This document shows, one piece after another, positions 16,169 to 24,148 of a stretch of 27,573 nucleotides of DNA (position 1 is the first letter of the stretch; each line of letters starts with the position of its first letter). This DNA comes from UBA11889 sp002313255 (GTDB taxonomy: Bacteria > Pseudomonadota > Gammaproteobacteria > Pseudomonadales > Azotimanducaceae). The DNA lies in NCBI GenBank assembly GCA_913045265.1, contig CAJWQX010000042.1, forward strand, positions 1 to 27,573, in the 5' to 3' direction. The translations under genes and the position numbers were made by a program. The notes beneath the pieces are model-generated. The model worked only from the letters and a program-made list of their open reading frames with translations, ran no database searches and was not told the DNA's origin.

Positions 16169-16245
16169 CACAAAGTCCCGCGAAAAATCCCATTAGATGG
16201 TGATCGCGTGAACCACGCAAGCATCATCGTTCGAATACCACCCTA

Positions 16246-16270
16246 AGTCTATTTATTGGGCAATAAGACT
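16246..16270 (-). promoter_or_regulatory. Interrupted palindrome between PhyH and SDR genes
   Basis: TTATTG and CAATAA (16253-16266) flank GG, and outer arms AGTC (16246-16249) and GACT (16267-16270) also match, with a three-base bulge. It begins three bases after the PhyH stop in the transcribed direction and is about 78 bases before the SDR start. It could be an operator or an RNA hairpin with a four-base loop. No T-run follows on the minus strand. Confidence 0.35.
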
Positions 16271-16272
16271 CG

Positions 16273-17229
16273 TTAGCCTCCTAAACGCCAACTCCGCCAC
16301 ATATTGTTGCCGGCGGGCTTGTCCGCCCGAAAGAGCTTCGCGTCTTTGAACCATTCGAACTGATTGACGTCTTTGTGTTCTTCATCCGACAGAACCGGCT
16401 GGTTCTGCATGAAATCGGCAAACAATGCCCACCGGATATCGGCACCAAGATGAATGCCAACAGAATGCACAGTGCGTCCGTGCCAAAAGACGACACTGCC
16501 TTTTTCCGCCACGATCTCGTATGGCTCGATTGTTTCCGCAACCTCTTTCAACGTATTTCTAAACGAGCTAAGCGGAGACCAATTCGCTTCGTACTGATGC
16601 GCTCGAAACATACTTTTGTGGCTCCCAGGATAAAGCGTAAAGCCTCCATTACGTGGATTGACGTCCTCCAGATATCCACACGCATTCAACTGCTGGCATA
16701 CCTGATCGGTGTGCGGACCGAGGAAGCGCCCTTGGTCCTCCAACTCATCAGATACGGACTCGCTTGGGAATACGATGTACACACCGCGGATTCGCGTACT
16801 GGCACGCAAGTCACCACTTAGGATGGTCTTCGCGACTTCTCGTACACGAGGATCGTTCGGCAAGAGATCTAGTACGTATTTTTTGCTGCCAAGATCATGG
16901 AGCTTGACGACCCGCCCCATGTGTTCAATCGGATGCCGCCCCTGAAACGGACCGTCAACTGGGTGGGGGGACATGTCGGCCCACTCGGGATCGTTCCACG
17001 TCTGTTTGTCGTCGCGAGACAGCGTCCATGTAGAACCGGGTTTCACTGGCACCTTGGCGAGCAAATGCGCCCATATCCGGTCGAGCGCGAGCTCGAGTTT
17101 ATCCGGATCAAGCAGCGCTTTCTTTACGAGGAAGCCGTATTCACAGAAGAATTCCATTTCAGCTTCCGACACCACTTCGTCAGATTTGGTGAGATCAGGC
17201 ATTTCAAAAACGACGCTTGGTCTTTGCAT
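16273..17229 (-). CDS. Phytanoyl-CoA dioxygenase (PhyH)-family protein
   Basis: The 318-residue protein has the PhyH core: EFFCEYGFLVKKALL near the N-terminus, H173-x-D175 in LGPHTDQV, GGFTLYPGSHK after it, and distal H255 with R266 in HSVGIHLGADIRWALFADF. These give the iron triad and the 2-oxoglutarate-binding Arg. It should hydroxylate a small molecule in the cytoplasm with 2-oxoglutarate and O2. It starts ten bases after the stop of the TonB-C/TPR gene, which indicates one transcript, and is followed by the extended SDR. Oxygenase plus SDR repeats the pairing seen at 2867-4753. Substrate unknown. Confidence 0.88.
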   Translation of the reverse strand: MQRPSVVFEMPDLTKSDEVVSEAEMEFFCEYGFLVKKALLDPDKLELALDRIWAHLLAKVPVKPGSTWTLSRDDKQTWNDPEWADMSPHPVDGPFQGRHPIEHMGRVVKLHDLGSKKYVLDLLPNDPRVREVAKTILSGDLRASTRIRGVYIVFPSESVSDELEDQGRFLGPHTDQVCQQLNACGYLEDVNPRNGGFTLYPGSHKSMFRAHQYEANWSPLSSFRNTLKEVAETIEPYEIVAEKGSVVFWHGRTVHSVGIHLGADIRWALFADFMQNQPVLSDEEHKDVNQFEWFKDAKLFRADKPAGNNMWRSWRLGG

Positions 17230-17239
17230 ACCTATTCCG

Positions 17240-18736
17240 CTAGTTCACTAACGCGTTGCCGCTCTGGTCTAGCACCCGCGCTTTGAGCGCCGACCAGTCG
17301 CCGGTCCATGAGTCACGTGTTGGCGTAGGAAGCGATCCGTCGTAATTAATAGCGAGACCGCGCTCTATGGCGCTAAGCGATCGCTCATAACGCGCCGACT
17401 GTCGATAGAGTTCCGCAAGGCTATATAACGCAACGGACTCAAGCGCCTCTGGAATGTTATTGCTCTGTGCAGCGACGATTTCGAAATAGTTAATCGCCTG
17501 TATGTTATCTCCCTTTAGTGCAGCCACCTGTCCCAGCCGATCGTATATTTGGGCTAGGTCATGTGGTCGATAACCGGGGCCATCGAACCCGCCATCGTAG
17601 ATACGCTCACGTGTGTCGAGTGATCCGTTGAGTACGGCGATCGCCTCTTCGAGCTCGTTTGTGTCAATAAGCGTTTGCGATTTAGCCAGCGCTTGCGGCG
17701 TGAGATAAAACAGCGGGCGAATACGTCGTATCGTTGTCGTCTCGGTATCCAATGTCTCGGCGTCTGCATCTATCTTGGACCACTCGTCCCACGCAATTTT
17801 GTGCGCCTGGATCCACAATTCTCGGGGCGTGCGACCATACTGTTTACTTAGTTGAATGGCTTTCGAAAGGCTCACGTGTGCGGTGCACCAATCCTTCGTT
17901 TGGATCGCAGCAATGCCAAGCTCTGCGTATGCTTTGTAGACAAGCCCAGCAGAGCGTGGTGCTTGCGATGAGAGAACAGCCGCGAGCGCGTGCTTGAGCT
18001 CAATCAAGCTCTGCGACCAGAGTTCTTTTTCCGCGTACAGCGAGCCGAGGAGGCTTCCAGCTAAATATCGAAGTTTTCGGGCGGCGAGATCGCCGCGAAT
18101 GGGTTCGTACAAAGCCTGGCTCTGTCGAACGGTCTCGATGGCATCATCAAGAAGTCCCATTTTGTCTTCCGTTTGCGCTCGGAGATACAAGTACCCGGCG
18201 CCATCCACATCACCTCTCGATCTCGCTATTCGGCGATCCAGGTAACGAATGGCTTTCTCGAATTCACCTTGCATTTGCCAGTCCGCGATTTTTAACCGGA
18301 CGTTGTCACTTCGAAAAGACAGTGGATCATGCGGTGTCATAAACCATTTAACACGATCCCTAACGCCTATCGTAGAGATCGGACGTCCCGCCTTGGTTGC
18401 TGGAACAAAACGATACTGGTTCACCGATCCGAGCGCGGCTCGCTCGAAATCATTACGCATACCATCGCTATTCAAACTCAATGCCGACTCAATCACCGTT
18501 GCATCGGCAACCGAGCCTTGTTCAGTGACGGTGAATTCAACCAACACAAAACCCTCCGCGCCGCGCTTGAGCGCTTCACGCGGGTACCGAGGAGGATCTT
18601 TAAGTAATGCGGAGTGGGGCCGATAGCTAGGTCCCTTGAGGGAACTACCGAGTCCACATTCAGGAAAAAAAGACGCGTCCGCGGGTATTGCAACCAATAC
18701 AAACCCGAGCAAGACGTTTGAGCAAAAAAGGTGCAT
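17240..18736 (-). CDS. Exported protein with N-terminal TonB domain and TPR repeats
   Basis: The 498-residue protein opens with a short signal peptide (hydrophobic 6-18, cleavage near ADA at 21). Residues about 40-133 are a TonB-C-like domain: DPPRYPREALKRGAEGFVLVEF, VTEQGSVADATVIES, and AALGSVNQYRFVP. From about 140 to the end there are TPR-like helical pairs (FEKAIRYLDRRIARSRGD, LAELYRQSARYERSLSAIERGLAI). The domain order is the reverse of the protein at 4795-5919, and there is no inner-membrane anchor. It should be periplasmic. It is followed after ten bases by a PhyH gene. Signal transduction to an outer-membrane transporter or protein scaffolding are both possible. Confidence 0.82.
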   Translation of the reverse strand: MHLFCSNVLLGFVLVAIPADASFFPECGLGSSLKGPSYRPHSALLKDPPRYPREALKRGAEGFVLVEFTVTEQGSVADATVIESALSLNSDGMRNDFERAALGSVNQYRFVPATKAGRPISTIGVRDRVKWFMTPHDPLSFRSDNVRLKIADWQMQGEFEKAIRYLDRRIARSRGDVDGAGYLYLRAQTEDKMGLLDDAIETVRQSQALYEPIRGDLAARKLRYLAGSLLGSLYAEKELWSQSLIELKHALAAVLSSQAPRSAGLVYKAYAELGIAAIQTKDWCTAHVSLSKAIQLSKQYGRTPRELWIQAHKIAWDEWSKIDADAETLDTETTTIRRIRPLFYLTPQALAKSQTLIDTNELEEAIAVLNGSLDTRERIYDGGFDGPGYRPHDLAQIYDRLGQVAALKGDNIQAINYFEIVAAQSNNIPEALESVALYSLAELYRQSARYERSLSAIERGLAINYDGSLPTPTRDSWTGDWSALKARVLDQSGNALVN

Positions 18737-18940
18737 TGGGCTGTTCTTCGACTCCGAACGTATCCTAACGCAAACGGAGGGATGAGCTGTATCCTACATA
18801 TGTGTTCGTCGACACCGAATGGTTCGATTGGAACTTGAGTCTTTTGATCCCAATGCGAGCGTTGATGTGGTTACCAGAGCAATACCAATGGCTTCTTCTT
18901 ATCGTGGCGTCGTTACCGAATTAAGAGAGATTCCTGCACG
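18737..18940. other. Divergent intergenic region (about 204 bp), no gene seen
   Basis: This lies between the TonB-C/TPR operon (minus) and the third PhyH gene (plus). I find no ORF with a ribosome site, no tRNA and no clear inverted repeat. Promoters for both sides are expected here, but I could not place a convincing -35/-10 pair. Confidence 0.4.
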
Positions 18941-19894
18941 TTGAGGCAACAACAGAAAATACCCGGTGACGATAAAGCCGCGTTGCAAGGGTTTGGTCGG
19001 GTTACCGCAGATTCACCTCCTACATTCGATCCGGGTAGCGCGATCGACGCCGCGAACAGTTTCTTCACGACTCATGGATACGTTGTCTTAAGCGAAAGCC
19101 TTGATCAAGCCGAACTAGATCACCTCAATGAGTTTTACGATCGAACGCAGGTCGAGCGCCCCCGTGCGTGGGGACTCAGAAACGATCGCAAGCCACACCA
19201 CCAGCAACAAGGCCTAATCTTTTCTCAACCCTTACTCGATTATCCGGAGCTTGATCCCTATACCCAGCATCGTCGTTCGTTCCCGGTCGTGGCCCGTATA
19301 TTTGGTGGGGAAAAGCATGTGCGGTTCAGCGAATTCAATTTTCGCGAATCGCCAGAAAATGCCGGCATTGGAGCAATGAATTTCCATCACGATGCGGTTT
19401 CTGCCGATCGATTTACACGCAGCCCATACATGCCGTGCGATTGGCTCTGCGCGATTCATTACTTGACGGACGTTGAACCCGGGACACCAGCATTCTGTGT
19501 CGTTCCTAAAAGCAATACCTACAACTCGCTGCAAGAAGCCCTCGAAGGCCTGGATGACGCATACCTCGAGGTACCCATCTACGCGGCGGCTGGAACGTGC
19601 GTTTTATACGATACCGCCATTTATCATACGAGGCTTGATGGAGATGGCGTACGCGCGCGCCGAACCTGGCATCAGTATTACGCTAGAGGAGGTTGGCTTC
19701 CCACTAACACGCGCTACGTTCGACCACCAACACCAGTACTCACGAACTGGAATCTTTTTCCCGAGCGCTTAGCGTTACACTCCGACCCCAAGACGCGACT
19801 TTTCTTTTCCCATTGGAATACTGCGCAATGTGAATGGGTTGCATCTGGTTTTGCCGACAAAATCCGCGGATCCATGCCACGAGGAAATCAATAA
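18941..19894 (+). CDS. Phytanoyl-CoA dioxygenase (PhyH)-family protein
   Basis: The 317-residue protein shows the PhyH signature: FFTTHGYVVLSESLDQAELD (41-60), H149-x-D151 in MNFHHDAV, distal H229 in TAIYHTRLD, and the 2-oxoglutarate Arg (R240 or R241) in RARRTWHQYY. It is an Fe(II)/2-oxoglutarate oxygenase of unknown substrate. The start is uncertain: no ATG or GTG lies in frame upstream, and TTG at 18941 has AGAGAG about twelve bases before it. A TTG near 18983 is an alternative. It is monocistronic; an AT-rich island follows its stop. Confidence 0.85.
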   Translation: MRQQQKIPGDDKAALQGFGRVTADSPPTFDPGSAIDAANSFFTTHGYVVLSESLDQAELDHLNEFYDRTQVERPRAWGLRNDRKPHHQQQGLIFSQPLLDYPELDPYTQHRRSFPVVARIFGGEKHVRFSEFNFRESPENAGIGAMNFHHDAVSADRFTRSPYMPCDWLCAIHYLTDVEPGTPAFCVVPKSNTYNSLQEALEGLDDAYLEVPIYAAAGTCVLYDTAIYHTRLDGDGVRARRTWHQYYARGGWLPTNTRYVRPPTPVLTNWNLFPERLALHSDPKTRLFFSHWNTAQCEWVASGFADKIRGSMPRGNQ

Positions 19895-19960
19895 ATCCTT
19901 TATTATTTAATTAGATATGGTGTTTTTCTAATTTTATTTATAAATTATTATTGAACGAAC
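19895..19960 (+). terminator. AT-rich island with weak stem-loop, possible terminator
   Basis: Immediately after the PhyH stop the sequence is almost all A/T for about 65 bases, unlike its surroundings. AATTAGA (19909-19915) and TCTAATT (19927-19933) can form a seven-bp stem with an eleven-base loop, followed by a T/A-rich stretch. The stem is too AT-rich to be a strong intrinsic terminator. The island may equally act as an upstream promoter element for the CoA-transferase operon. Confidence 0.35.
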
Positions 19961-19986
19961 AGCCGATACTTTAACTTGTTCGGCAG

Positions 19987-20032
19987 TAACCCCTAATCCC
20001 TGTTTCAAGAAAAGCCATGCCAAAAGGGGTTA
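19987..20032 (+). promoter_or_regulatory. Perfect 8-bp inverted repeat in the CoA-transferase leader
   Basis: TAACCCCT (19987-19994) and AGGGGTTA (20025-20032) are exact inverted copies separated by 30 bases. A smaller arm pair, GCCGA and TCGGC, lies just before it (about 19962-19984). Both sit upstream of the ATG at 20091. A regulator site or folded leader RNA is plausible; no known riboswitch class is recognised. Confidence 0.35.
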
Positions 20033-20090
20033 AGTACATGCTCATCAATCCGTTTTGACTTAGGATTATAAAAACCGAACGGAGACGTAT

Positions 20091-21308
20091 ATGCCAGCGC
20101 TTGATGGGATGAGGATCCTCGATATGACTCAATACGAGGCGGGGACATCCTGTACTCAAGCGCTAGCATGGATGGGCGCTGACGTCGTCAAAATTGAAGC
20201 GCCCGAGTACGGAGATCCTGGCCGCGGCGTCGGGCGGTCGGAGAACAAGGACTACTCGGCCTATTTTTGCGCCTGGAATGCCAACAAACGAAGCGTCGCC
20301 ATTGATCTACGAACCGAACAGGGACGAGAGCTCCTTCTCCAGCTCGTTCCAAAATTTGATGTCTTTGTCGAGAATTACGGTCCCGGAGTGATTGAACGCC
20401 TGAACATCGACTACGCATCACTTCGCCAGATCCATCCCGGCCTTATATATGCACGGATTAAGGGGTTCGGCACGTCGGGGCCTTATGCGGGCTTCCGAAG
20501 CATGGACATGGTAGCCCAAGCTGCCGCGGGTGCTTTTTCGATCACGGGTGAAGCGGACGGACCACCGATGATGCCAGGTCCCACGACAGGTGATTCCGGG
20601 ACCGGCGTGCAAACGGCCATGGCTATCCTAGCGGCTTATATACAAAAAGAACGAACCGGGCTCGGCCAGGAGATCGAAATCTCGATGCAAGAAGCGATGA
20701 TTTACTACGTCAGGACCCGAGCTTTCATCGGATCGGCCTGGGGCACGCAAGCAACGGGACGTAACGGCAACGCGGGCGGTCTTCCACCCGTCAACATATA
20801 CGCATGCAAACCGTTCGGACCCAACGATTATATTTACCTTATGCCAGTGACGCAGGGACATTGGGATGAGCTTTGTGCGGCGATGGACCGTGGCGATCTG
20901 CTCATCGATCCGCGTTTTGAAACCAACCGAGGGCGCGCGCAAAATGGCGGTGCTCTCTATGAGGAAATAAGTAACTGGACAGCTGAGCGAACAAAATACG
21001 AAGCAATGGAAACGATTGCTGGTGCAGGAGTCCCTTGTTCCGCATGTTTGGATACGGGCGAGTTACATCACGACAAACACTTAACATCACGCGGCTTCGT
21101 TCACGAAATGGATCTGCCAGTACACGGTACAGTCCCCATGCTCGGATTTGCTCCAAGGATGTCTCAATCATCTGTCGACATGACTCAACCACCGAGATTA
21201 GGTGAACATACTGACGAATTGTTAGCCGCGGAATTGGACTTGTCGGAAGACACGCTTTCGAAACTCCGGGACGACGGTGTGATAGGGGACCCGGCGCGTT
21301 TTTCGTGA
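20091..21308 (+). CDS. CaiB/BaiF family (class III) CoA-transferase
   Basis: The 405-residue protein is a full-length family III CoA-transferase, which moves CoA between organic acids in the cytoplasm. Marks: LDMTQYEAGTSCTQALAWMGADVVKIE (10-36), NKRSVAIDL (65-73), the FDVFVENYGPGVIERL block (89-104), and the catalytic Asp as D168 in TTGDSGTG, matching the position of the formyl-CoA-transferase Asp. The ATG at 20091 is supported by GGAG seven bases upstream. Its stop overlaps the GTG of the next gene by four bases, indicating translational coupling. It probably activates a carboxylic acid for catabolism; the acid is not identifiable. Confidence 0.93.
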   Translation: MPALDGMRILDMTQYEAGTSCTQALAWMGADVVKIEAPEYGDPGRGVGRSENKDYSAYFCAWNANKRSVAIDLRTEQGRELLLQLVPKFDVFVENYGPGVIERLNIDYASLRQIHPGLIYARIKGFGTSGPYAGFRSMDMVAQAAAGAFSITGEADGPPMMPGPTTGDSGTGVQTAMAILAAYIQKERTGLGQEIEISMQEAMIYYVRTRAFIGSAWGTQATGRNGNAGGLPPVNIYACKPFGPNDYIYLMPVTQGHWDELCAAMDRGDLLIDPRFETNRGRAQNGGALYEEISNWTAERTKYEAMETIAGAGVPCSACLDTGELHHDKHLTSRGFVHEMDLPVHGTVPMLGFAPRMSQSSVDMTQPPRLGEHTDELLAAELDLSEDTLSKLRDDGVIGDPARFS

Positions 21309-22054
21309 CGCGATACACATTTAATCGACTTCTCGGCCTCATATCTTCCCTACTTGTCACAACTGAGGCGCTCGCTTCTGTCGTCAATATTGAGGATCAG
21401 CGTAACGACGAAACCCTAGGTGCGTCGATTACGGCGTCTGGCGGCATCGACGGGAGCAAAGGGACGACCGACCGGCGCAACGTGAACGTCGATTTGCGTG
21501 TCGACTACAACAGCACGCATTGGAAACGATTCGCTATCGTCTCCGGGGCTTATCGAACAAAAAACAACGAAAGCTTTGTCGACAAACGCTTTTACCATCT
21601 GCGCGCGATGCGGGACATCAATGGTACATTTTCGGGGGAAGGCTTTTACCAACGAAGCGAAGACCCTTATCGCTCACTGAAACAACGTTCGCTCGTGGGC
21701 ATAGGAGTCCGGATCGCTCCGCAATCACACTGGCGGCTAGGCGCATCGCTGATGCATGAAACGCAAAGCTCCACCGCGCGAACGGAAGAAAAAGCGTTAC
21801 GAGCCAACCTGTATGCCCACATTCGTCGAGGCATCGCTGAAAACATCGATTTTCTCGCCACGGCGTATCTTCAGCCTCGATTAGATGGCTCGGTGAGCGA
21901 CTATCTAGCAACGTTTCAATCGTCGCTTCAGTTTACGGTTAATCAATGGCTCGTCATCAATGTTTCAATCGAATACGACCATGACGAAACACCTCCCCAA
22001 ACTGCGAGTCGGGACGAACTTAGTTGGGGCACTGACTTTAGCCTCAGGTTCTAA
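21305..22054 (+). CDS. Outer-membrane beta-barrel protein (DUF481-like)
   Basis: The 249-residue protein starts with GTG in the GTGA overlap with the CoA-transferase stop. It has a signal peptide (hydrophobic 9-18, cleavage ALA at 24). The mature chain is made of alternating beta strands (for example NVNVDLRVDY, LVGIGVRIAP, WRLGASLMHE, LVINVSIEYDHD) and ends in FSLRF, with the terminal Phe typical of barrels inserted by the BAM machinery. The pattern resembles DUF481 proteins. It should be a small barrel of about ten to twelve strands. Coupling to the CoA-transferase suggests expression with a catabolic route, perhaps for uptake (inference). Confidence 0.82.
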   Translation: MTRYTFNRLLGLISSLLVTTEALASVVNIEDQRNDETLGASITASGGIDGSKGTTDRRNVNVDLRVDYNSTHWKRFAIVSGAYRTKNNESFVDKRFYHLRAMRDINGTFSGEGFYQRSEDPYRSLKQRSLVGIGVRIAPQSHWRLGASLMHETQSSTARTEEKALRANLYAHIRRGIAENIDFLATAYLQPRLDGSVSDYLATFQSSLQFTVNQWLVINVSIEYDHDETPPQTASRDELSWGTDFSLRF

Positions 22055-22110
22055 TTACCCCGCGGGAGTGAATAGAGCATCATTTGGGTCATATACTTTT
22101 TCGTATAAGT

Positions 22111-22159
22111 TCGATTGCCTCTCGACGCTTTGTTTACAATGCAGTAAGCAATCGACGCT
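22111..22159 (+). promoter_or_regulatory. Nested inverted and direct repeats before the Gfo/Idh/MocA gene
   Basis: TCGATTGC (22111-22118) and GCAATCGA (22148-22155) are perfect inverted copies 29 bases apart. In addition TCGACGCT occurs twice (22122-22129 and 22152-22159), 30 bases apart. The block ends 22 bases before the ATG at 22181. Two overlapping symmetries of this length suggest an operator pair or a folding leader for the oxidoreductase gene. Confidence 0.4.
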
Positions 22160-22180
22160 ATTGACCGAGAACCTAAACAC

Positions 22181-23158
22181 ATGTTGGAACCGTTACGAAT
22201 AGGGACCTTAGGAGCCGCGGGGATTACGCCTGCTGCCCTAATGGAACCAGCCAAGGAAAACGATGACGTCACCGTCGTGGCCGTCGCAGCGAGGGATCGC
22301 GACCGCGCAGAACAGTTCGCGGAGCGCCATCATATCCAATCTGTCTACGATCATTACGACGATGTCATCGCCGATGATTCGCTCGACGTGATCTACAACC
22401 CTTTACCCATCAGCCACCATCTTGAGTACACCGTCAAAGCACTGCGTGCGGGTAAACACGTCCTTTGCGAAAAGTCGTTTGCGCTCAATGCTCGCGAAGC
22501 TGAGAAAATGCACGCCGTTGCGCAAGAAACAGGACTCGTATTAATCGAAGCTTTTCACTATCGGTACCACCCGATTTTTCGTCGAGCCCTCGAAATCGTC
22601 GAATCGGGAACACTAGGCAAGCTTGAACATATTGACGCCCGATTCGTCGTCGGGACGCCGAACGCCGAGAATATTCGTATGCATTACGAGACCGGTGGAG
22701 GCGCGACCATGGATATGGGGTGTTATCCCATTTCATGGGTACGCCATATCACAAAGGAAGAGCCCAAAGTCGTCTCAGCTACAGCCACGATTGGCAATCC
22801 CGATGTCGATCTTCGACTAGAGGTAAATTACGAGTTCGAGAAGGGCCTCACGGCAAAGACCGTCGGATCCATGTGTGACGCAGGATTTGCTGCTGATATG
22901 GAAGTTCGCGGTTCAAATGGACGCATGCTGGTGGTCAACCCACTAGTCCCCCAACACGGTAACAAGATCGAGTTGACGATCGGGTCCGAATCCAGCAACG
23001 AAGAATTCACTCGTCGACCAACGTATTCATTTCAATTGGAAGCATTCGTTGATGCCGTTCGAAACGGGACACGCTTACCCACAGACAGTGCCGACGCGGT
23101 GAAACAAATGCGCGTCATCGATGCTGCGTATCTTGCCGCGGGTATGAAGACTCGTTGA
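22181..23158 (+). CDS. Gfo/Idh/MocA-family NAD(P)-dependent oxidoreductase
   Basis: The 325-residue length is typical. The N-terminal Rossmann domain starts IGTLGAAGI (7-15), a variant of GxGxxG. The family's catalytic lysine is K98 in LCEKSFAL (EKP in most members). The C-domain has EAFHYRYHPIF (123-133) and GGGATMDMGCYPISW (172-186), the second family signature. Members oxidise or reduce sugars, inositols, trans-dihydrodiols and amino-sugar derivatives in the cytosol. No strong ribosome site precedes the ATG at 22181. It lies 126 bp after the beta-barrel gene and carries its own repeat-rich leader, so it may be regulated separately. Substrate unknown. Confidence 0.92.
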   Translation: MLEPLRIGTLGAAGITPAALMEPAKENDDVTVVAVAARDRDRAEQFAERHHIQSVYDHYDDVIADDSLDVIYNPLPISHHLEYTVKALRAGKHVLCEKSFALNAREAEKMHAVAQETGLVLIEAFHYRYHPIFRRALEIVESGTLGKLEHIDARFVVGTPNAENIRMHYETGGGATMDMGCYPISWVRHITKEEPKVVSATATIGNPDVDLRLEVNYEFEKGLTAKTVGSMCDAGFAADMEVRGSNGRMLVVNPLVPQHGNKIELTIGSESSNEEFTRRPTYSFQLEAFVDAVRNGTRLPTDSADAVKQMRVIDAAYLAAGMKTR

Positions 23159-23189
23159 CGTCGATTTCGTCTGTGCGTTCTGTACGCGA

Positions 23190-24056
23190 TTATTCAATCT
23201 GTGTCGGACTCAGGTGTTTATCAAACCAAGCGACCATCGCCGATCTTGCTTGATCGCTTTGTTCACCACGAAATCCGTGACCAGCGCCTTCCATGATGAT
23301 CAGATCGTAGTTCATGTTGTTCTGGCGCATCGCCTTCACTAAGATTTCGCTTTGTTCAATTGGTACCACCTTATCCACGTCCCCATGGATAAGAAGGACG
23401 GGCGGGTCGTCTTCCGTTGCATATTTCACAGGGGAGATCGCAACGGCTTCGGACTCACTTATCTTTAGTTGAGGGGATCGTTCGTCTTGACTCATGAACG
23501 CGGTCATATCGACTGGCGGAAAGTAAGCGACCACGGCGGCAAGTGGTGCCGAGGTGTTCGCTGAAGACTCGTATCGAGGCCCCAGCCATCGTCTTCTACC
23601 CGTCGGCACTTCGTCTTTGCCCTCAGGATTAAGTGCCAGCATCAAAGAGAGATGGCCACCCGCACTCGCACCGGTTACACCAAGGCGGTTCGCGTCTACT
23701 TGATATTCGACAGCGTGCGCGACGATATGCCTGGCAGCGGCTCGAACATCGGAGACCGCTTCCACGACGTTAAAACGCGGTGCACTTCCATGATGCACAG
23801 CGAAAACCGTATAACCTGCGTTAAGAAGCGGTTGCATTGATCCGATACGCTGCCGAGGCGCACGCCAAACCGAATACCATGCGCCGCTAATCATGCTGAG
23901 AACACCCGCCCCATTAGGATTCTCAGGAGTCAGCACATCGTATGTTAAAGCCATCCCGTCTTTGTGCCCGTATACGACATCTGCCGTGATCCGAACCTCC
24001 GCACAAACGGAGATAGAAAAAACAAGGGTCCCCAATGTCAGGCAATATCGATTCAT
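23190..24056 (-). CDS. Exported alpha/beta hydrolase (BD-FAE/esterase-lipase type)
   Basis: The 288-residue protein has a signal peptide (hydrophobic 6-18, cleavage near VCA at 19), so it is periplasmic or secreted. Catalytic triad: S131 in GASAGG, D228 in LLIHGDVDKVVP and H260 in EGAGHGFRG. A preceding segment AGVLSMISGAW stands where HSL-type enzymes have the HGGG oxyanion loop, suggesting a variant oxyanion hole. It should cleave carboxylic esters or short peptides. GGGGGAG precedes the ATG at 24056 by about four bases. It is the last gene of a minus-strand run with the amidohydrolase 92 bp upstream. Confidence 0.85.
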   Translation of the reverse strand: MNRYCLTLGTLVFSISVCAEVRITADVVYGHKDGMALTYDVLTPENPNGAGVLSMISGAWYSVWRAPRQRIGSMQPLLNAGYTVFAVHHGSAPRFNVVEAVSDVRAAARHIVAHAVEYQVDANRLGVTGASAGGHLSLMLALNPEGKDEVPTGRRRWLGPRYESSANTSAPLAAVVAYFPPVDMTAFMSQDERSPQLKISESEAVAISPVKYATEDDPPVLLIHGDVDKVVPIEQSEILVKAMRQNNMNYDLIIMEGAGHGFRGEQSDQARSAMVAWFDKHLSPTQIE

Positions 24057-24148
24057 CGAACTCCCCCATACTCAAATCGAAATGCCGAAATCCATGGATC
24101 CGGCAAAGTCATATTAACCTTTCGCCGTGTACGTCCACCTTAGCCCAA

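Noticed and set aside
20055..20072. TTGACT and TATAAA considered as a promoter
   Set aside because: They are only six bases apart, far below the usual 16-18; no alternative -35 box is convincing.
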